A DNA stretch of 64,000 nucleotides from Nocardioides glacieisoli (GCF_004137245.1 NZ_SDWS01000002.1:186001-250000); one strand, 5' to 3'; positions 51,371 to 60,714 are shown, numbered from the stretch's first letter. Notes: generated by a model not told the origin, from the letters alone. Translations and numbers: made by a program.

Positions 51371-52294
51371 TCAGCTGACCTGACGAAACCGCGCGGCGGC
51401 GTAGTAGCCGAGCGCGGTGAACGATGGCTGGGCCTTGAGGACGGCCCGGAGGACTCGAGTCAGAACGGGAGAGCGGCTGCCGCTCTTGAGGCTCTGGATG
51501 GCGATGTGGGCGAGGCGTGGAGCGAGCCATGCGTCGATCTCGCGGGAGTGGCCGAGGTGCTTGCCCCAGACGCGAAGGTCGAGGATGTCCTGCTCGACCT
51601 TGGACGTGCGCTGAAGCACGTCGGTCTGGCTGTTCCCCCAACGTCGCCACGTCACCAAGGGCTCCTCCAGAAGAAGGAAGTGGTGTCCGGCAGCGGCGAG
51701 CCGGAGCCACATGTCGTAGTCCTCGACGGGAAGGGACTCGTCGTAACCGCCTACGGACCGGAGGGCATCGGTCCGCGCCATCACGCTCGGCGCGGGGATC
51801 CAGTCCGTCCGCAGCAAGGACTTGAAGAGCTCGCCATCGTGGTGCGAACGCCAGTCATCGGTGAAGAAGTCACTGAACAGCCCGGTCGGGCCGGCCGAGG
51901 GAGTCGACGCGATCCAGGCATCGCCGTAGACCAGCGCCGCGTCGGGGTCGGCTGCCAGGGCCGACACCTGCTTTGAGACACGGTCAGGTGCCATCCAGTC
52001 GTCGCCCGACAGGTGGACGACGTAGGGCGTCTCGACCAGCTCCAGCGCCTCGTTCAGGGTCTGGCACAGGCCCTCGTTCGTCGCGTGGAAGATCCTGCGG
52101 GCGTCGACCCCGTGATGCTGCAGAAGACGCTCGATCACATCGACGCTGCTGTCGGTCGAGGCGTCGTCGGTGACGATCACCCGGATGTGTGGGTGGTCCT
52201 GGGCGACCAGGGATGCGAAGGCGTCCTCCAGGAACCGTTCATGGTTGTAGCTGGTCAGGACGACGGTCACGTCGTGCGAGTCGGGGACGGCCAC
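51371..52294 (-). CDS. GT2-family glycosyltransferase
   Basis: 307 aa GT-A. VTVVLTSYNHERFLEDAFASLVAQDHPHIRVIVTDDASTD is the nucleotide-binding start, HLSGDDWMAPDR has the DxD equivalent, and GGYDESLPVEDYDMWLRLAAAG is the acceptor/base block with the ED pair. The C-terminal part is a helical tail. GTG 52294 has an AAGACT box 6 nt upstream. It adds one sugar of unknown type to the repeat unit. Confidence 0.88.
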   Translation of the reverse strand: MAVPDSHDVTVVLTSYNHERFLEDAFASLVAQDHPHIRVIVTDDASTDSSVDVIERLLQHHGVDARRIFHATNEGLCQTLNEALELVETPYVVHLSGDDWMAPDRVSKQVSALAADPDAALVYGDAWIASTPSAGPTGLFSDFFTDDWRSHHDGELFKSLLRTDWIPAPSVMARTDALRSVGGYDESLPVEDYDMWLRLAAAGHHFLLLEEPLVTWRRWGNSQTDVLQRTSKVEQDILDLRVWGKHLGHSREIDAWLAPRLAHIAIQSLKSGSRSPVLTRVLRAVLKAQPSFTALGYYAAARFRQVS

Positions 52295-52325
52295 GGAGCG
52301 AGTCTTTCAGAGGCGCAGCCGCGAG

Positions 52326-53198
52326 TCAGTGACGTCGGTTCTTCCACCGCCGCACGCGGTCGATGCCGGCACGCAGGCGAGGGCTGCGGTCGAATGCCTT
52401 GACCACCGGACCGAGGTGGTGCTCGAGGTGTGCGACGCGGGCCTCCGCCTCGTGCATTCGCCACAGGGCCACGTCGAGGGACTCAAACGCCATCGACATG
52501 AGCGCCGCCGCGTGTAGGGGGTTGTTGCGGACGATCGCCTCGCGCAACTCCCGGAGCGCGTCGGCGCTAGACGACACGGACGCGTTCCGCGACGACGTCT
52601 GGATGCGGTAACGGAACAGCTCGTCGTCCAGGACGCGGGCCCGGCCGCCGTCGAGCAACAGGCGCAGCCACCACTCGTGGTCCTCGAACCCGCGCAGGTC
52701 CTCGTCGTACCCACCGAGTCGGTCGAAGTCGGCACGACGGAAGAGGGACGTGTTGTGGATGCTGTTCTCCGCGACCATCCAGGGGAGCGAGGGGTCCGGG
52801 AGATCCACAGGGCCGGTTCGCTCGCCGAAGTACGTCGCCCGGGTGCTCACGATCGCGAGTCCGGGGTCGCCCCGCAGCACCGGCACCGTCGCAGCCAGGT
52901 AGCCGGGCTCGAGCACGTCGTCGGCATCGAGCGGCAACAGGAGATCGCCGGCTGCCTGGGACATCCCGTGATTGCGTGCGGACGCAACGCCGCGGTTGTC
53001 CTGCCGGATCAGGTGGACGCCGGCCAGCAGATCAAGTGCCTCGCGGGTGGTGGGGTCGGTCGATCCATCGTCGACGACGATGACCTCGACGGGGGAGTAG
53101 GTCTGGGAGACAGCGGAGGAGACCGCTTCCCGCAGCATCGCGGGAGGCGTGTTGTAGCAGGCGATCACGATGCTCACCAGTGGGGAAGTCTCGGTCAA
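52326..53198 (-). CDS. GT2-family glycosyltransferase
   Basis: 290 aa. VSIVIACYNTPPAMLREAVSSAVSQTYSPVEVIVVDDGSTD opens the GT-A domain, LLLPLDADDVLEPGYL carries the DxD, and GGYDEDLRGFEDHEWWLRLLLDGG the catalytic region. The start is a TTG at 53198, 7 nt after the stop of the upstream gene and inside the same transcript. A true start is likely there because the family N-terminus begins within eight residues. Confidence 0.88.
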   Translation of the reverse strand: MTETSPLVSIVIACYNTPPAMLREAVSSAVSQTYSPVEVIVVDDGSTDPTTREALDLLAGVHLIRQDNRGVASARNHGMSQAAGDLLLPLDADDVLEPGYLAATVPVLRGDPGLAIVSTRATYFGERTGPVDLPDPSLPWMVAENSIHNTSLFRRADFDRLGGYDEDLRGFEDHEWWLRLLLDGGRARVLDDELFRYRIQTSSRNASVSSSADALRELREAIVRNNPLHAAALMSMAFESLDVALWRMHEAEARVAHLEHHLGPVVKAFDRSPRLRAGIDRVRRWKNRRH

Positions 53199-53205
53199 GG
53201 CGCCC

Positions 53206-54075
53206 TCATCGGTAGTCCTCGAACGACGGGCGGAAACGCACGTCGTGCAGCAGGCGGTCGGCGTATTTCAGGCACAGCGGGTGAAACACGTCGCCCAGCA
53301 AAGCAGTCCACGGCACCGGATAGCCGTCGTTGTTCCCGAGCACGTTCCCGGGCACGCGCTCCAGTCCCGGTGCCCATCTGTCCATGCGACGGTCGACCTC
53401 GCTCAACCACTCGGTCGTGAAGACCGTTGTGGGGCGCGCGGCGAATGCACCGTTCCCGAGCAGCAAACCATGGTGTCGGCGTAGAGCCCGGTGGATCGTG
53501 CCGGGTGCCGTGCTGACGGAGTCGGCGCCCAGCTCTCGGTATCCCGCGACCCACTTGCCGGGCGCTGCCTGTAATGCGTCCATACCGGCGCGGACGTCGC
53601 CGTATCCCCGCTTGATGTCCAGGTACGCGCCCCCGTGGTGGTGCAGGAGGTAGGCACGGAGGTAGTCGGACCGGTGCACGAGGGAGAGGTTGACGTAGGC
53701 CGGGTGCAAGGGGTGCGCGGGCAACGTCCACGTCGGGAGGGACTCGGGAGTCACGAGCGCGACCTCGGTGCCTGCCGCGATCGCCCGGATCTCGTCGAGC
53801 GCCGCGGCGCGGTTGGGCGTGAGCTCGTTGTCGCCCGTCCAGGTCACGAAGATCCGCAGGGGCACAGCCGGTGCCGGCCCGTCCGATGCCTTCGGGGTGT
53901 GCGACACGAAGCTGTCGGGAAAGTCTGAGTTGCCGTAGGCGTAGGGTCGGATCCGGTCGGACACGCGGTACGACCGGTCACGGAGGATCCCCGGCACCTC
54001 GGGAAGACGACGCCGTGCCACGAGCTGGGCGTGCTTGGCGTCCTTGGCGACCTGCACCAGTGAACGGCGGGTCAC
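53206..54075 (-). CDS. capsular-polysaccharide-synthesis-type (Caps_synth/GT32-like) transferase
   Basis: 289 aa. IFVTWTGDNELTPNRAAALDEI opens the domain. HRSDYLRAYLLHHHGGAYLDIKRGYGD matches the SDxxRxxxLxxxGGxYxDxD block of GT32/Caps_synth enzymes, but the last Asp of the DxD is Lys (DIK). GNDGYPVPWTALLGDVFHPLC is near the C-terminus. Activity is therefore uncertain, or the metal site differs. GTG 54075 overlaps the WbqC-like gene by GTGA. Confidence 0.75.
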   Translation of the reverse strand: MTRRSLVQVAKDAKHAQLVARRRLPEVPGILRDRSYRVSDRIRPYAYGNSDFPDSFVSHTPKASDGPAPAVPLRIFVTWTGDNELTPNRAAALDEIRAIAAGTEVALVTPESLPTWTLPAHPLHPAYVNLSLVHRSDYLRAYLLHHHGGAYLDIKRGYGDVRAGMDALQAAPGKWVAGYRELGADSVSTAPGTIHRALRRHHGLLLGNGAFAARPTTVFTTEWLSEVDRRMDRWAPGLERVPGNVLGNNDGYPVPWTALLGDVFHPLCLKYADRLLHDVRFRPSFEDYR

Positions 54076-54728
54076 GCCGCAGGTCCTGGCTTCGCCGCCT
54101 TCGACACGATCTCCATCGGGTCGTCGTGGTCCATGAGCACGGTGACGATCGAGTCGCCCGTCGTCTTGTGATGGTCGGAGAACTCGAGGCCGATCCCGAC
54201 GTCCCGGAACTTCGCCTGCGCCTCCTCGCCCAGGTAGTCCTTAGCCCCGGTCCCGGACAGGTACGACGTCGCCCCGACCATCTGGAGCTGCTCGAGCACG
54301 CGGTCGGCGGCCTTCGCGTGCGGGGGATCGGTGACCACGACCTCGGTGGTGATCCCGAGGTAGTCGCGCATCGACAGGATCATCCGGTGGTTGATCTCGG
54401 CGAGGTTGTGCGAGTCGACTGCGTGGATCATCCCCAGGACGTCGGCGCTGCGGTCCTTCCAGTGCCGGGCGCTGCGGTAGCGGCCGGTGATCGAGGACTC
54501 GAGGTGGTCCTGCCAGCCCGGCTTCACCAAGGTCTCGTTGATCGGGATCAGGTGCGGCTTGGTCTCGAGCGGCAGGGTGACCCACGACTCGCGCATCATC
54601 ACCCGGCGCTGCACCCAGTGCTTCTGGAGCTGGTCGTGCACGGCCAGGACGAAGAGGTCGCAGTTGACCATCTTGAACCAGAACCCCGGCCACGGCAGGA
54701 GGTCGGGCTGGTGGATCGCGACCTTCAC
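54072..54728 (-). CDS. WbqC-like family protein
   Basis: 218 aa. VAIHQPDLLPWPGFWFKMVNCDLFVLAVHDQLQKHWVQRR is the diagnostic WbqC start (HQPxxxPWxGFxxK). DYLGEEAQAKFRDVGIGLEF is a second family block. WbqC proteins occur in O-antigen and capsule clusters and are thought to act in amino-sugar or glycan formation, but their reaction is unproven. It overlaps PIG-L by GTGA and the Caps_synth-like gene by GTGA. Confidence 0.85.
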   Translation of the reverse strand: MKVAIHQPDLLPWPGFWFKMVNCDLFVLAVHDQLQKHWVQRRVMMRESWVTLPLETKPHLIPINETLVKPGWQDHLESSITGRYRSARHWKDRSADVLGMIHAVDSHNLAEINHRMILSMRDYLGITTEVVVTDPPHAKAADRVLEQLQMVGATSYLSGTGAKDYLGEEAQAKFRDVGIGLEFSDHHKTTGDSIVTVLMDHDDPMEIVSKAAKPGPAA

Positions 54729-55345
54729 CTGCGAACCGTCCGGACGAGCGCGTACTGCTCGGCGTACGGCACGAGGCGCACCTGCCCGAGTGCGCCGGCG
54801 ATCTGACGGACGCTGTTGATCGGGTGGACTTCCGTGGGGATCTCCGACTGGTAGGCCTGGCAGGCGGCCTCCTTGGCGGTGATCTGCTCCTCGGTCAGCG
54901 CCTCGAAGACGTTCCACCGCAGGTCGGTGGGGTAGAGGTTCACGTCGTAGACCGCGATGTCGTAGACGTAGACGCTCGGCGGGAACCAGTGGTCGAGCGA
55001 CATCGACACCCGGCACGAGCGCATGCCGGCCTCGTAGACCGCGATGTGGTCCTGGTGGAGCGAGGGGTACGGGAGGTAGAGCTCCTCGGGCTTGAGCTCG
55101 GCCATGATCGCGTCGATGGCGCCGACCATCTCGGTCATGTGCTGCGGCGTCTGGCCGTCAGGGAAACCGAGCCGTCGCGACTCGTTGACGCCGAGGATCT
55201 TCATTGCCTCGTCGTGCTCGCGTGCTCGCGTCTCGCCGCTATCGGTCATCACGACGACCACGCACTCGTCGGGGTGCTTGGCCATCAGGCCGCCGCAGCC
55301 CATGGCCTCGTCGTCCATGTGGGGGGCCAGGATCAGCCGCTTCAT
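54725..55345 (-). CDS. PIG-L-family N-deacetylase
   Basis: 206 aa. PHMDDEAMGCGG (8-19) is the Zn-binding HxDDE motif and YPSLHQDHIAVYEAG the second His site, so the enzyme is a LmbE/MshB-type deacetylase. It probably removes N-acetyl from a sugar intermediate. ATG 55345 has GGAGGAG upstream, and a TAGACT box lies 32-37 nt above the start. It heads the PIG-L/WbqC/Caps_synth/GT2 series. Confidence 0.9.
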   Translation of the reverse strand: MKRLILAPHMDDEAMGCGGLMAKHPDECVVVVMTDSGETRAREHDEAMKILGVNESRRLGFPDGQTPQHMTEMVGAIDAIMAELKPEELYLPYPSLHQDHIAVYEAGMRSCRVSMSLDHWFPPSVYVYDIAVYDVNLYPTDLRWNVFEALTEEQITAKEAACQAYQSEIPTEVHPINSVRQIAGALGQVRLVPYAEQYALVRTVRR

Positions 55346-55422
55346 CGCGCTCCTCCGGTGGTCATTGTCCCGGAGTCTAGTGAGGCAGCTGCGTCGGCGA
55401 GGGGCCCTGACACAATGCCGCC

Positions 55423-56631
55423 GTGGGCAAGCCTCGAGTGGTCGTGATCGCCACGACGATCGGGTACGACGGTGTACCGCACGCGGGTGGCACCTACATG
55501 AAGGCCCTCTCCGACCTCATGTCCCCACTCGTCGACCTGACGGTGATGGTGCCCGGCAGCCGGGGGAACCGGGAGGCGGCCGAGAAGCCGGGTGCACCGG
55601 AGCGAACCATCCCGTTGGGGCTGGAAGCCGGGCGGAACCTGCTCGAGCGTGCTGCCAACCGCGCATCGCTGATCCTCGACGCCCGGTTGCGCCGCCGTGA
55701 CCCCGGGCTTCCCTATCTCCCGCTGCTCGTCGGGCTCGCAGGGTCCGCTGAGGCACGCCGACTGGTGCGCGAGGCGGACGTCATCGACCTCCAGTGGTCG
55801 GACTCCATCCGCCTCGTTCACCTGCTTCGCCGGATGAACCCGCGGGCACGGATCGTCGGGACGTTCCACGACGTGATGTCCCAGTCCTTCGCCCGTGAGC
55901 CGCAGGACACGGAGGACGCGCGACGCTACTGGCATGGCGTGGTCGGCCGGTCCCGTCGCCACGAGGCGAGGATGGTGCGAGCCCTCGACGAGGTACTGGT
56001 CTTCAGCGACAAGGACGCGGTGCTGCTCGGCTCGCCGGAGTCCGCCCGGGTCGTCCGTCCACCACTGCACGACGGCGACCATCGGGAACACGTGCCGCCT
56101 GCGCCCGCTGCTGGGACGGTGCTGGTGGTGTCCTATCTGGCTCGCCAGGAGAACGACAAGGCGGCCATCTGGACCGTCACCGACGTGTGGCCGACGGTGT
56201 CGGCCCGCGTGCCGCGAGCGCGGCTGCGCCTGGTGGGAGGCGGAGCAGGTGACCAGTTGAAGGACGCCGTGGGCCCGGCGGACCGGGTCGAGCTGGCCGG
56301 CTTCGTCGACGATCTCGGGCCGGAGTACGCCGCCGCCGCCGTGGCGTTGGTTCCCGTGATGCAGGGCGCCGGGGTGAAGTTCAAGACCATCGAGGCGGTG
56401 CTGCACGGTGTGCCGGTGGTGAGCACGCACGTGGGGGCTGAGGGCGTGGGTCCGGACGAGTTGTTCGTCCAGGTCGCCGATGACCCGGTCGCGCTGTCCG
56501 ATGCGCTCGTCCGCGTGCTCACGGACCCGGCCGCAGTGATCCCGGTCGCCGAGGCCGCACAGCGCTGGGCGGAGCGGGAGTTCTCCGCCGAGCGTTTTGT
56601 GGAGTCCGTCTCCGCCGCATGGGCGCTGTGA
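55423..56631 (+). CDS. GT4-type glycosyltransferase
   Basis: 402 aa. VVVIATTIGYDGVPHAGGTYMKAL opens the acceptor domain. LVVSYLARQENDKAAIWTVTDVWP and LVPVMQGAGVKFKTIEAVLHGVPVVSTHVGAEGV give the C-terminal GT4-like motifs, the latter with the KxxEA helix. GTG 55423 has CACAAT 6 nt upstream, so it could be leaderless. It is convergent with the next gene, with a 3-bp gap. Confidence 0.85.
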   Translation: MGKPRVVVIATTIGYDGVPHAGGTYMKALSDLMSPLVDLTVMVPGSRGNREAAEKPGAPERTIPLGLEAGRNLLERAANRASLILDARLRRRDPGLPYLPLLVGLAGSAEARRLVREADVIDLQWSDSIRLVHLLRRMNPRARIVGTFHDVMSQSFAREPQDTEDARRYWHGVVGRSRRHEARMVRALDEVLVFSDKDAVLLGSPESARVVRPPLHDGDHREHVPPAPAAGTVLVVSYLARQENDKAAIWTVTDVWPTVSARVPRARLRLVGGGAGDQLKDAVGPADRVELAGFVDDLGPEYAAAAVALVPVMQGAGVKFKTIEAVLHGVPVVSTHVGAEGVGPDELFVQVADDPVALSDALVRVLTDPAAVIPVAEAAQRWAEREFSAERFVESVSAAWAL

Positions 56632-56634
56632 GGT

Positions 56635-57723
56635 TCAGACCAGTTCGCGCCGACGCATCTCGTCGGCCAGCTCGCTCCACATGTGCTCGGCATTGAAGGT
56701 CATCTCGACCGATGTGCGAGCCGCGGAGCCGAGTCGAGCGCGCAGCGCCTCGTCGTCCCGCAGTCGGACGAGCGCCTCACCCCAGCCAGCCGAGTCGCCC
56801 GGCGCGACAAGTAGACCGGTGCGCTCGTGCTGGACGTAGTCCGCCATCGCTGGCGTGTCAGTCGCCACGACGCAGCATCCGCTGGACGACGCCTCCAGCG
56901 CCACGCTGGAGCCTGTGGGGTACGTGAGGACGCGGGTGGGGATCGCGACCACCTTGGAGCGGCGGAGCAGCGCCCGGTACTCCTCGCGGGGAACCGTGCC
57001 GACGACGGTGACGTTGTCGGGGACCCGCAGTCCCGCGAGATTCTCGGGTCGGCACACGAGCTGCAGGCGCAGGGTGGTTCCCGCGATGGCGTCGAACAGA
57101 GTGGCGTAGTCGCGCCCGCGGTCCTGGCCTACGGCGAGGAGGTCAATGTCGCGCTCCGAGTCGTCGCCGGGCACGTAGTAGCGGTGCGAGACCCCGTAGG
57201 TGATGGGGAAGAGCTGGTCCTCACGGAAACCCGCGTCGGCGAATACCGATGCCTCGTGTCGGCTCAGGTGCGTGATGAGGTCGGCGCCGCGGTAGATCCT
57301 GCTGAGCTCCTCCCGGCGCTGCGGGGTCGCGCACTGGAGGTCGTCGGCGAGCCAGCACGACCAGATCACGAGTGGTCGACGCGCGTACGGAGGAACGCGC
57401 CGCTGCTTCAGGATGGCGGGCAGGGCACCCTCGCGCTCGAGGAGCGCGACGACGACGTCGGCGGACCCCGCTGCGACCATGCCGCGCAGTGGCAGCGCCA
57501 CGCTGTACTCCGTCCGGTGCTCGATCTTGCGCCTGAGCCTGTCGACGATCGCGCTGTCGATGTTGGAGCGGACCGTGATGTCCAGCCCGGCCCGACCAAG
57601 GGCGTCCACCTCGTAGGGCAGGGCGGCGGGAGCCGCGCCGCGGGCATACTCCGCCCGCCACGCGCCGAGGTCGTGTCCGCTCAGCACGAGGGCGCGAGGG
57701 CGACGGACGTCGTCGTTCATCAC
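56635..57723 (-). CDS. GT4-type glycosyltransferase
   Basis: 362 aa. The N-terminal part begins ALVLSGHDLGAWRAEYARGAAPAALPYEVDAL. The donor domain has IDLLAVGQDRGRDYATLFDAI, a GTVPREEYRALLRRSKVVAIPTRVL stretch and SSVALEASSSGCCVVATDTPAMADYV. Start is GTG 57723 or ATG 57720, only 2 nt after the stop of the upstream gene, so it is read in that transcript. Confidence 0.82.
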   Translation of the reverse strand: MMNDDVRRPRALVLSGHDLGAWRAEYARGAAPAALPYEVDALGRAGLDITVRSNIDSAIVDRLRRKIEHRTEYSVALPLRGMVAAGSADVVVALLEREGALPAILKQRRVPPYARRPLVIWSCWLADDLQCATPQRREELSRIYRGADLITHLSRHEASVFADAGFREDQLFPITYGVSHRYYVPGDDSERDIDLLAVGQDRGRDYATLFDAIAGTTLRLQLVCRPENLAGLRVPDNVTVVGTVPREEYRALLRRSKVVAIPTRVLTYPTGSSVALEASSSGCCVVATDTPAMADYVQHERTGLLVAPGDSAGWGEALVRLRDDEALRARLGSAARTSVEMTFNAEHMWSELADEMRRRELV

Positions 57724-57725
57724 GG

Positions 57726-58853
57726 TCAGGAGGCTCCGATCGAGAGAAGGTGCTGCACGCGCCGGTCGAACTCCCGCTCGAACGTGTGCCCGGCTGCGAA
57801 TTCGAGCCCGGCCTGGCGCGTTCGCGCCACCTCGGTCAGATCAGCGGCGAGCGACCCAACCAGCTCGGCCAGGTCCGCGCTGGCCGCGGCTGACAACCAC
57901 CCGCCTCCGCTCTCTGCCTGCAGCGAGCGCCAGTAGCGGTTGTCGTACCCCGCGACCGGGGTTCCACAACTCATGGACTCGAGGAACGTCGACGCCGAGT
58001 CGCCCTGCGGGTGGGGCAGCACCATCAGGTCGACCTCGTCCCGGACGAACGGCACCCACTGGCTCGCGAAGTCGAGGCGCCCGAGCACCCGCACGGCCGG
58101 GTGCGGGTCCGCGCACAGCTGGTCCTCCAGCGGGCCGCCACCGAGCAGCGAGAGTCGGACAGGGATGCCGTCGTCGTGGAGCTGCTTGGTGACCCGGACC
58201 GCGTCGAGCACGCCCTTCTGCTCGATCCAGCGTCCGGAGAAGGCGAGACGCAGCGTGTCGGCCGGCGGCGGTGCCGCGGCGCCCGCAGACGCGACCTGGG
58301 CGTCGGTGACGCGGGTGTCGAAGTAGAGGAGCGGGCTGCGCGACAGTCCGGCGTAGGTGGCGTAGGTGTCCAGGCCGTTGCACTGGAGGCCGTCCGCACG
58401 TCGGATCATGCGGCGGAGGAGGACGCCCCGACGGCTGAGGCCGACGGCCGTGCGGGCACGGTCGACGGAGGACAGACGCGGGTCCAGCCGCACGTTGTCC
58501 CACCTGACGCGCAGCGGGTAGTCGCTCACGAGTGCGCACGGCAAGCCGAGGCCGAGCAGCTCCGCGTTCTCCAGCTCGAGAGGTGCGAGGACCGTGCGCG
58601 GCGCGATGCCACGGACGGTCGTGGCGGTGTCATCGGTGAAGGAAACGTCGAAGGCGAGGTCCTGCGGCCGTGGCCAGTCGAACGGCTGGCTTCGCTCGTC
58701 GACCTCGCCTGCCCGAGCGACGAAGTGCACGTCCCCCGGCCAGCTGGTTGCGTAGCGCTCCATGCCCGCAGCGGTCTTGGGGTCGACCTGGACGCGTCCG
58801 TCCCGGGTGGTGGCCAGTCGTCCGGGCGAGATCACGCACAGGGTTCCGGACAC
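57726..58853 (-). CDS. GT4-type glycosyltransferase
   Basis: 375 aa from GTG 58853. The C-terminal domain has LAFSGRWIEQKGVLDAVRVTKQL, RLSLLGGGPLEDQL and VLPHPQGDSASTFLESMSCGTPVAGYDNRYW, the GT4 donor-site motifs with the E-SxxxG helix. The N-terminal part is unusual, without a Gly-rich GT4 opening. A TAGACT box (58861-58866) ends 7 nt before GTG 58853 and overlaps the stop codon of the upstream gene, which argues for this start over the longer reading. Confidence 0.85.
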   Translation of the reverse strand: MSGTLCVISPGRLATTRDGRVQVDPKTAAGMERYATSWPGDVHFVARAGEVDERSQPFDWPRPQDLAFDVSFTDDTATTVRGIAPRTVLAPLELENAELLGLGLPCALVSDYPLRVRWDNVRLDPRLSSVDRARTAVGLSRRGVLLRRMIRRADGLQCNGLDTYATYAGLSRSPLLYFDTRVTDAQVASAGAAAPPPADTLRLAFSGRWIEQKGVLDAVRVTKQLHDDGIPVRLSLLGGGPLEDQLCADPHPAVRVLGRLDFASQWVPFVRDEVDLMVLPHPQGDSASTFLESMSCGTPVAGYDNRYWRSLQAESGGGWLSAAASADLAELVGSLAADLTEVARTRQAGLEFAAGHTFEREFDRRVQHLLSIGAS

Positions 58854-58860
58854 GCGCTGC

Positions 58861-58866
58861 AGTCTA
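58861..58866 (-). promoter_or_regulatory. -10 hexamer of the 57.7-58.9 kb glycosyltransferase
   Basis: TAGACT on the minus strand ends 7 nt before GTG 58853 and shares bases with the TAG stop of the upstream gene at 58864-58866. Confidence 0.5.
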
Positions 58867-60708
58867 GGTGCGGCTGCGACGCAACAGGTCGATCTCCTGC
58901 CGGGCTGTAGCCAGGGGCCGAACGTCGGTGCCGGCGAGCTGGCGCACCGCATTGAAGACGAGGTTCGCACCGGTTGCCAGCGTGAGCGCGACTCGGAGAC
59001 GGCGCTGGCTGGCCCACTTGTCGGCGTACAGCAGTTGGCCCTCGACGAGCCAACGGCGCCGAGACTCAGACGGCGACGAGCCACCACCCTCGTGGACGAC
59101 CGTGGGCGAGCGGAGCGCCACTGCTGTCACGCCGCGCTCGCGCAGCCGCCGCTGGAGGTCGATCTCCTCGGAGTTCATGAAGAACCGCTCGTCGAAGCCG
59201 CCCACGGCACGGAACTCCGCGGTCGGGATCCACATCGCGGCGCCGACGACCCAGTCCACCTCGGCCTCGACGCGGTGCGCGCGCACGTCGTGGCCGACCG
59301 CGCGGTGCCAGGCGGACGTCTCGCGGAAGCGAGCCAGTGGGGTCAGCCACGCGGCGACCTGGTGGCGGACCCGCGGGAAGTCGCGGCCGACCCACGCCTC
59401 GCGTCCGCGCTCGTCGATCATCCGCGGTGCCAGGACGGATTTCGGACGTGTGCGGGCGGCCGCGACCATGTCGGCCACGAAGGTGGGCTCGACGACGAGG
59501 TCGCTGTTGAGCACCAGGACCGCGGCGCCGGTGGCCGCACCGACACCCGAGTTCACGTTGGCACCGAAGCCGCCGTTGGCCGTCCTCCGGACCACCTCGA
59601 CCCCGGGACGATCGGGGAAGGGGTCGGGCGACGCGTCGTCGGCGACGATCACCTGAACCGGATGGGTCTGGGCGGCGAGCTGGTCGAGGAGGGCGAGAGT
59701 GGGAGCGGGGTCGCCGTGGTGCGGCACCACCACGCTCACCGATTCGACGTCGCTGGGCGCGTCCCTGACCCATTCGACGTCCCCCACGCGTCGACCGGCC
59801 ACCGCCGCTGCCTCAACGGCCCAGGCGACCGCCTTGCCACGCACCCGACGCGGCAGACGGGGCAGCGCAGCGTCGACGCGCGCCCCGAGCGCGGCCGCAG
59901 CGGTCCGTGAGTCGATCCGGGCGGCGGTAGAAGCGACGGCCCGGTTCCACGGGTCCCGTGCCGTGGCGGTCGTCGGATGTGTGCCGGGGTGGCGCGCCTC
60001 GAAGTCGAGGGCCGAGGCGCCCGAGGTGAAGGCGCGGGCGGCCCTGCTGGCCGTGTCCGTCGCCGGTCCGCGGTGCTCCACCTCGAGCGCGCGGTCGATG
60101 ACGATCTCCACGCCCGAGCTCGCCAGCCGCAGGCCGAGCTCGGAGTCCTCGCGGTAGCCCATCGTGGTGTCGAAGCCACCGACCGCGTCGTAGGCGGTCT
60201 TCGGCACGGAGTTGCACGCGGCCCAGTGCCGCCAGCGCTCGTCCTCGGGGCGTGCGTACGCCTCGGCGAGCAGGCGTTCGTTGGCCGGCCTCCCGTAGGC
60301 CGCGGCGTACGGCGTCTCCGGGAACACGTCGCGCGTGAGCGAGATGACGCCGAGAGGTTGTGCCCCTGCGGGCCGGGAGCGGTGGTGCCGCAGGTGACCC
60401 GCGAGGAAGCCCGGCGGCGGAGTCAGGTCGTCGTCGCACCGCAGGACGATCTCCCCTGCGGCCTCGCGATAGCCGGTCACCAACGCCGCTGCCACCCCGG
60501 TCGCACCATCGGTGTCGACCACGCGGAGCGGGATGCGGTCGGCGTACTCCTCGATCAACGCCCGGCTGCCGTCCACGTCGCCGTCGAGGATGAAGACGAC
60601 CTCCCATGCCTCGTCCAGCACCTGGGTGGTGAGTGCGTCCAGCAACACCGGAAGTCGAGTAGCACCACCACGCGTCGGCACGACGACGGAGACGGCGAGG
60701 TCGGACAC
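58864..60708 (-). CDS. two-domain GT2 glycosyltransferase
   Basis: 614 aa with two GT-A domains. The first (about 1-235) has VSVVVPTRGGATRLPVLLDAL, LRCDDDLTPPPGFL (DxD) and GGFDTTMGYREDSELGLRLASSG. The second (about 320-600) has VSVVVPHHGDPAPTLALLDQL, NSDLVVEPTF and GGFDERFFMNSEEIDLQRRLRERG, and closely resembles the single-domain GT2 at 46383. It could add two sugars in one polypeptide. GTG 60708 has TAGGAT 6 nt upstream. Confidence 0.88.
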   Translation of the reverse strand: MSDLAVSVVVPTRGGATRLPVLLDALTTQVLDEAWEVVFILDGDVDGSRALIEEYADRIPLRVVDTDGATGVAAALVTGYREAAGEIVLRCDDDLTPPPGFLAGHLRHHRSRPAGAQPLGVISLTRDVFPETPYAAAYGRPANERLLAEAYARPEDERWRHWAACNSVPKTAYDAVGGFDTTMGYREDSELGLRLASSGVEIVIDRALEVEHRGPATDTASRAARAFTSGASALDFEARHPGTHPTTATARDPWNRAVASTAARIDSRTAAAALGARVDAALPRLPRRVRGKAVAWAVEAAAVAGRRVGDVEWVRDAPSDVESVSVVVPHHGDPAPTLALLDQLAAQTHPVQVIVADDASPDPFPDRPGVEVVRRTANGGFGANVNSGVGAATGAAVLVLNSDLVVEPTFVADMVAAARTRPKSVLAPRMIDERGREAWVGRDFPRVRHQVAAWLTPLARFRETSAWHRAVGHDVRAHRVEAEVDWVVGAAMWIPTAEFRAVGGFDERFFMNSEEIDLQRRLRERGVTAVALRSPTVVHEGGGSSPSESRRRWLVEGQLLYADKWASQRRLRVALTLATGANLVFNAVRQLAGTDVRPLATARQEIDLLRRSRT

Positions 60709-60714
60709 ACCTCG

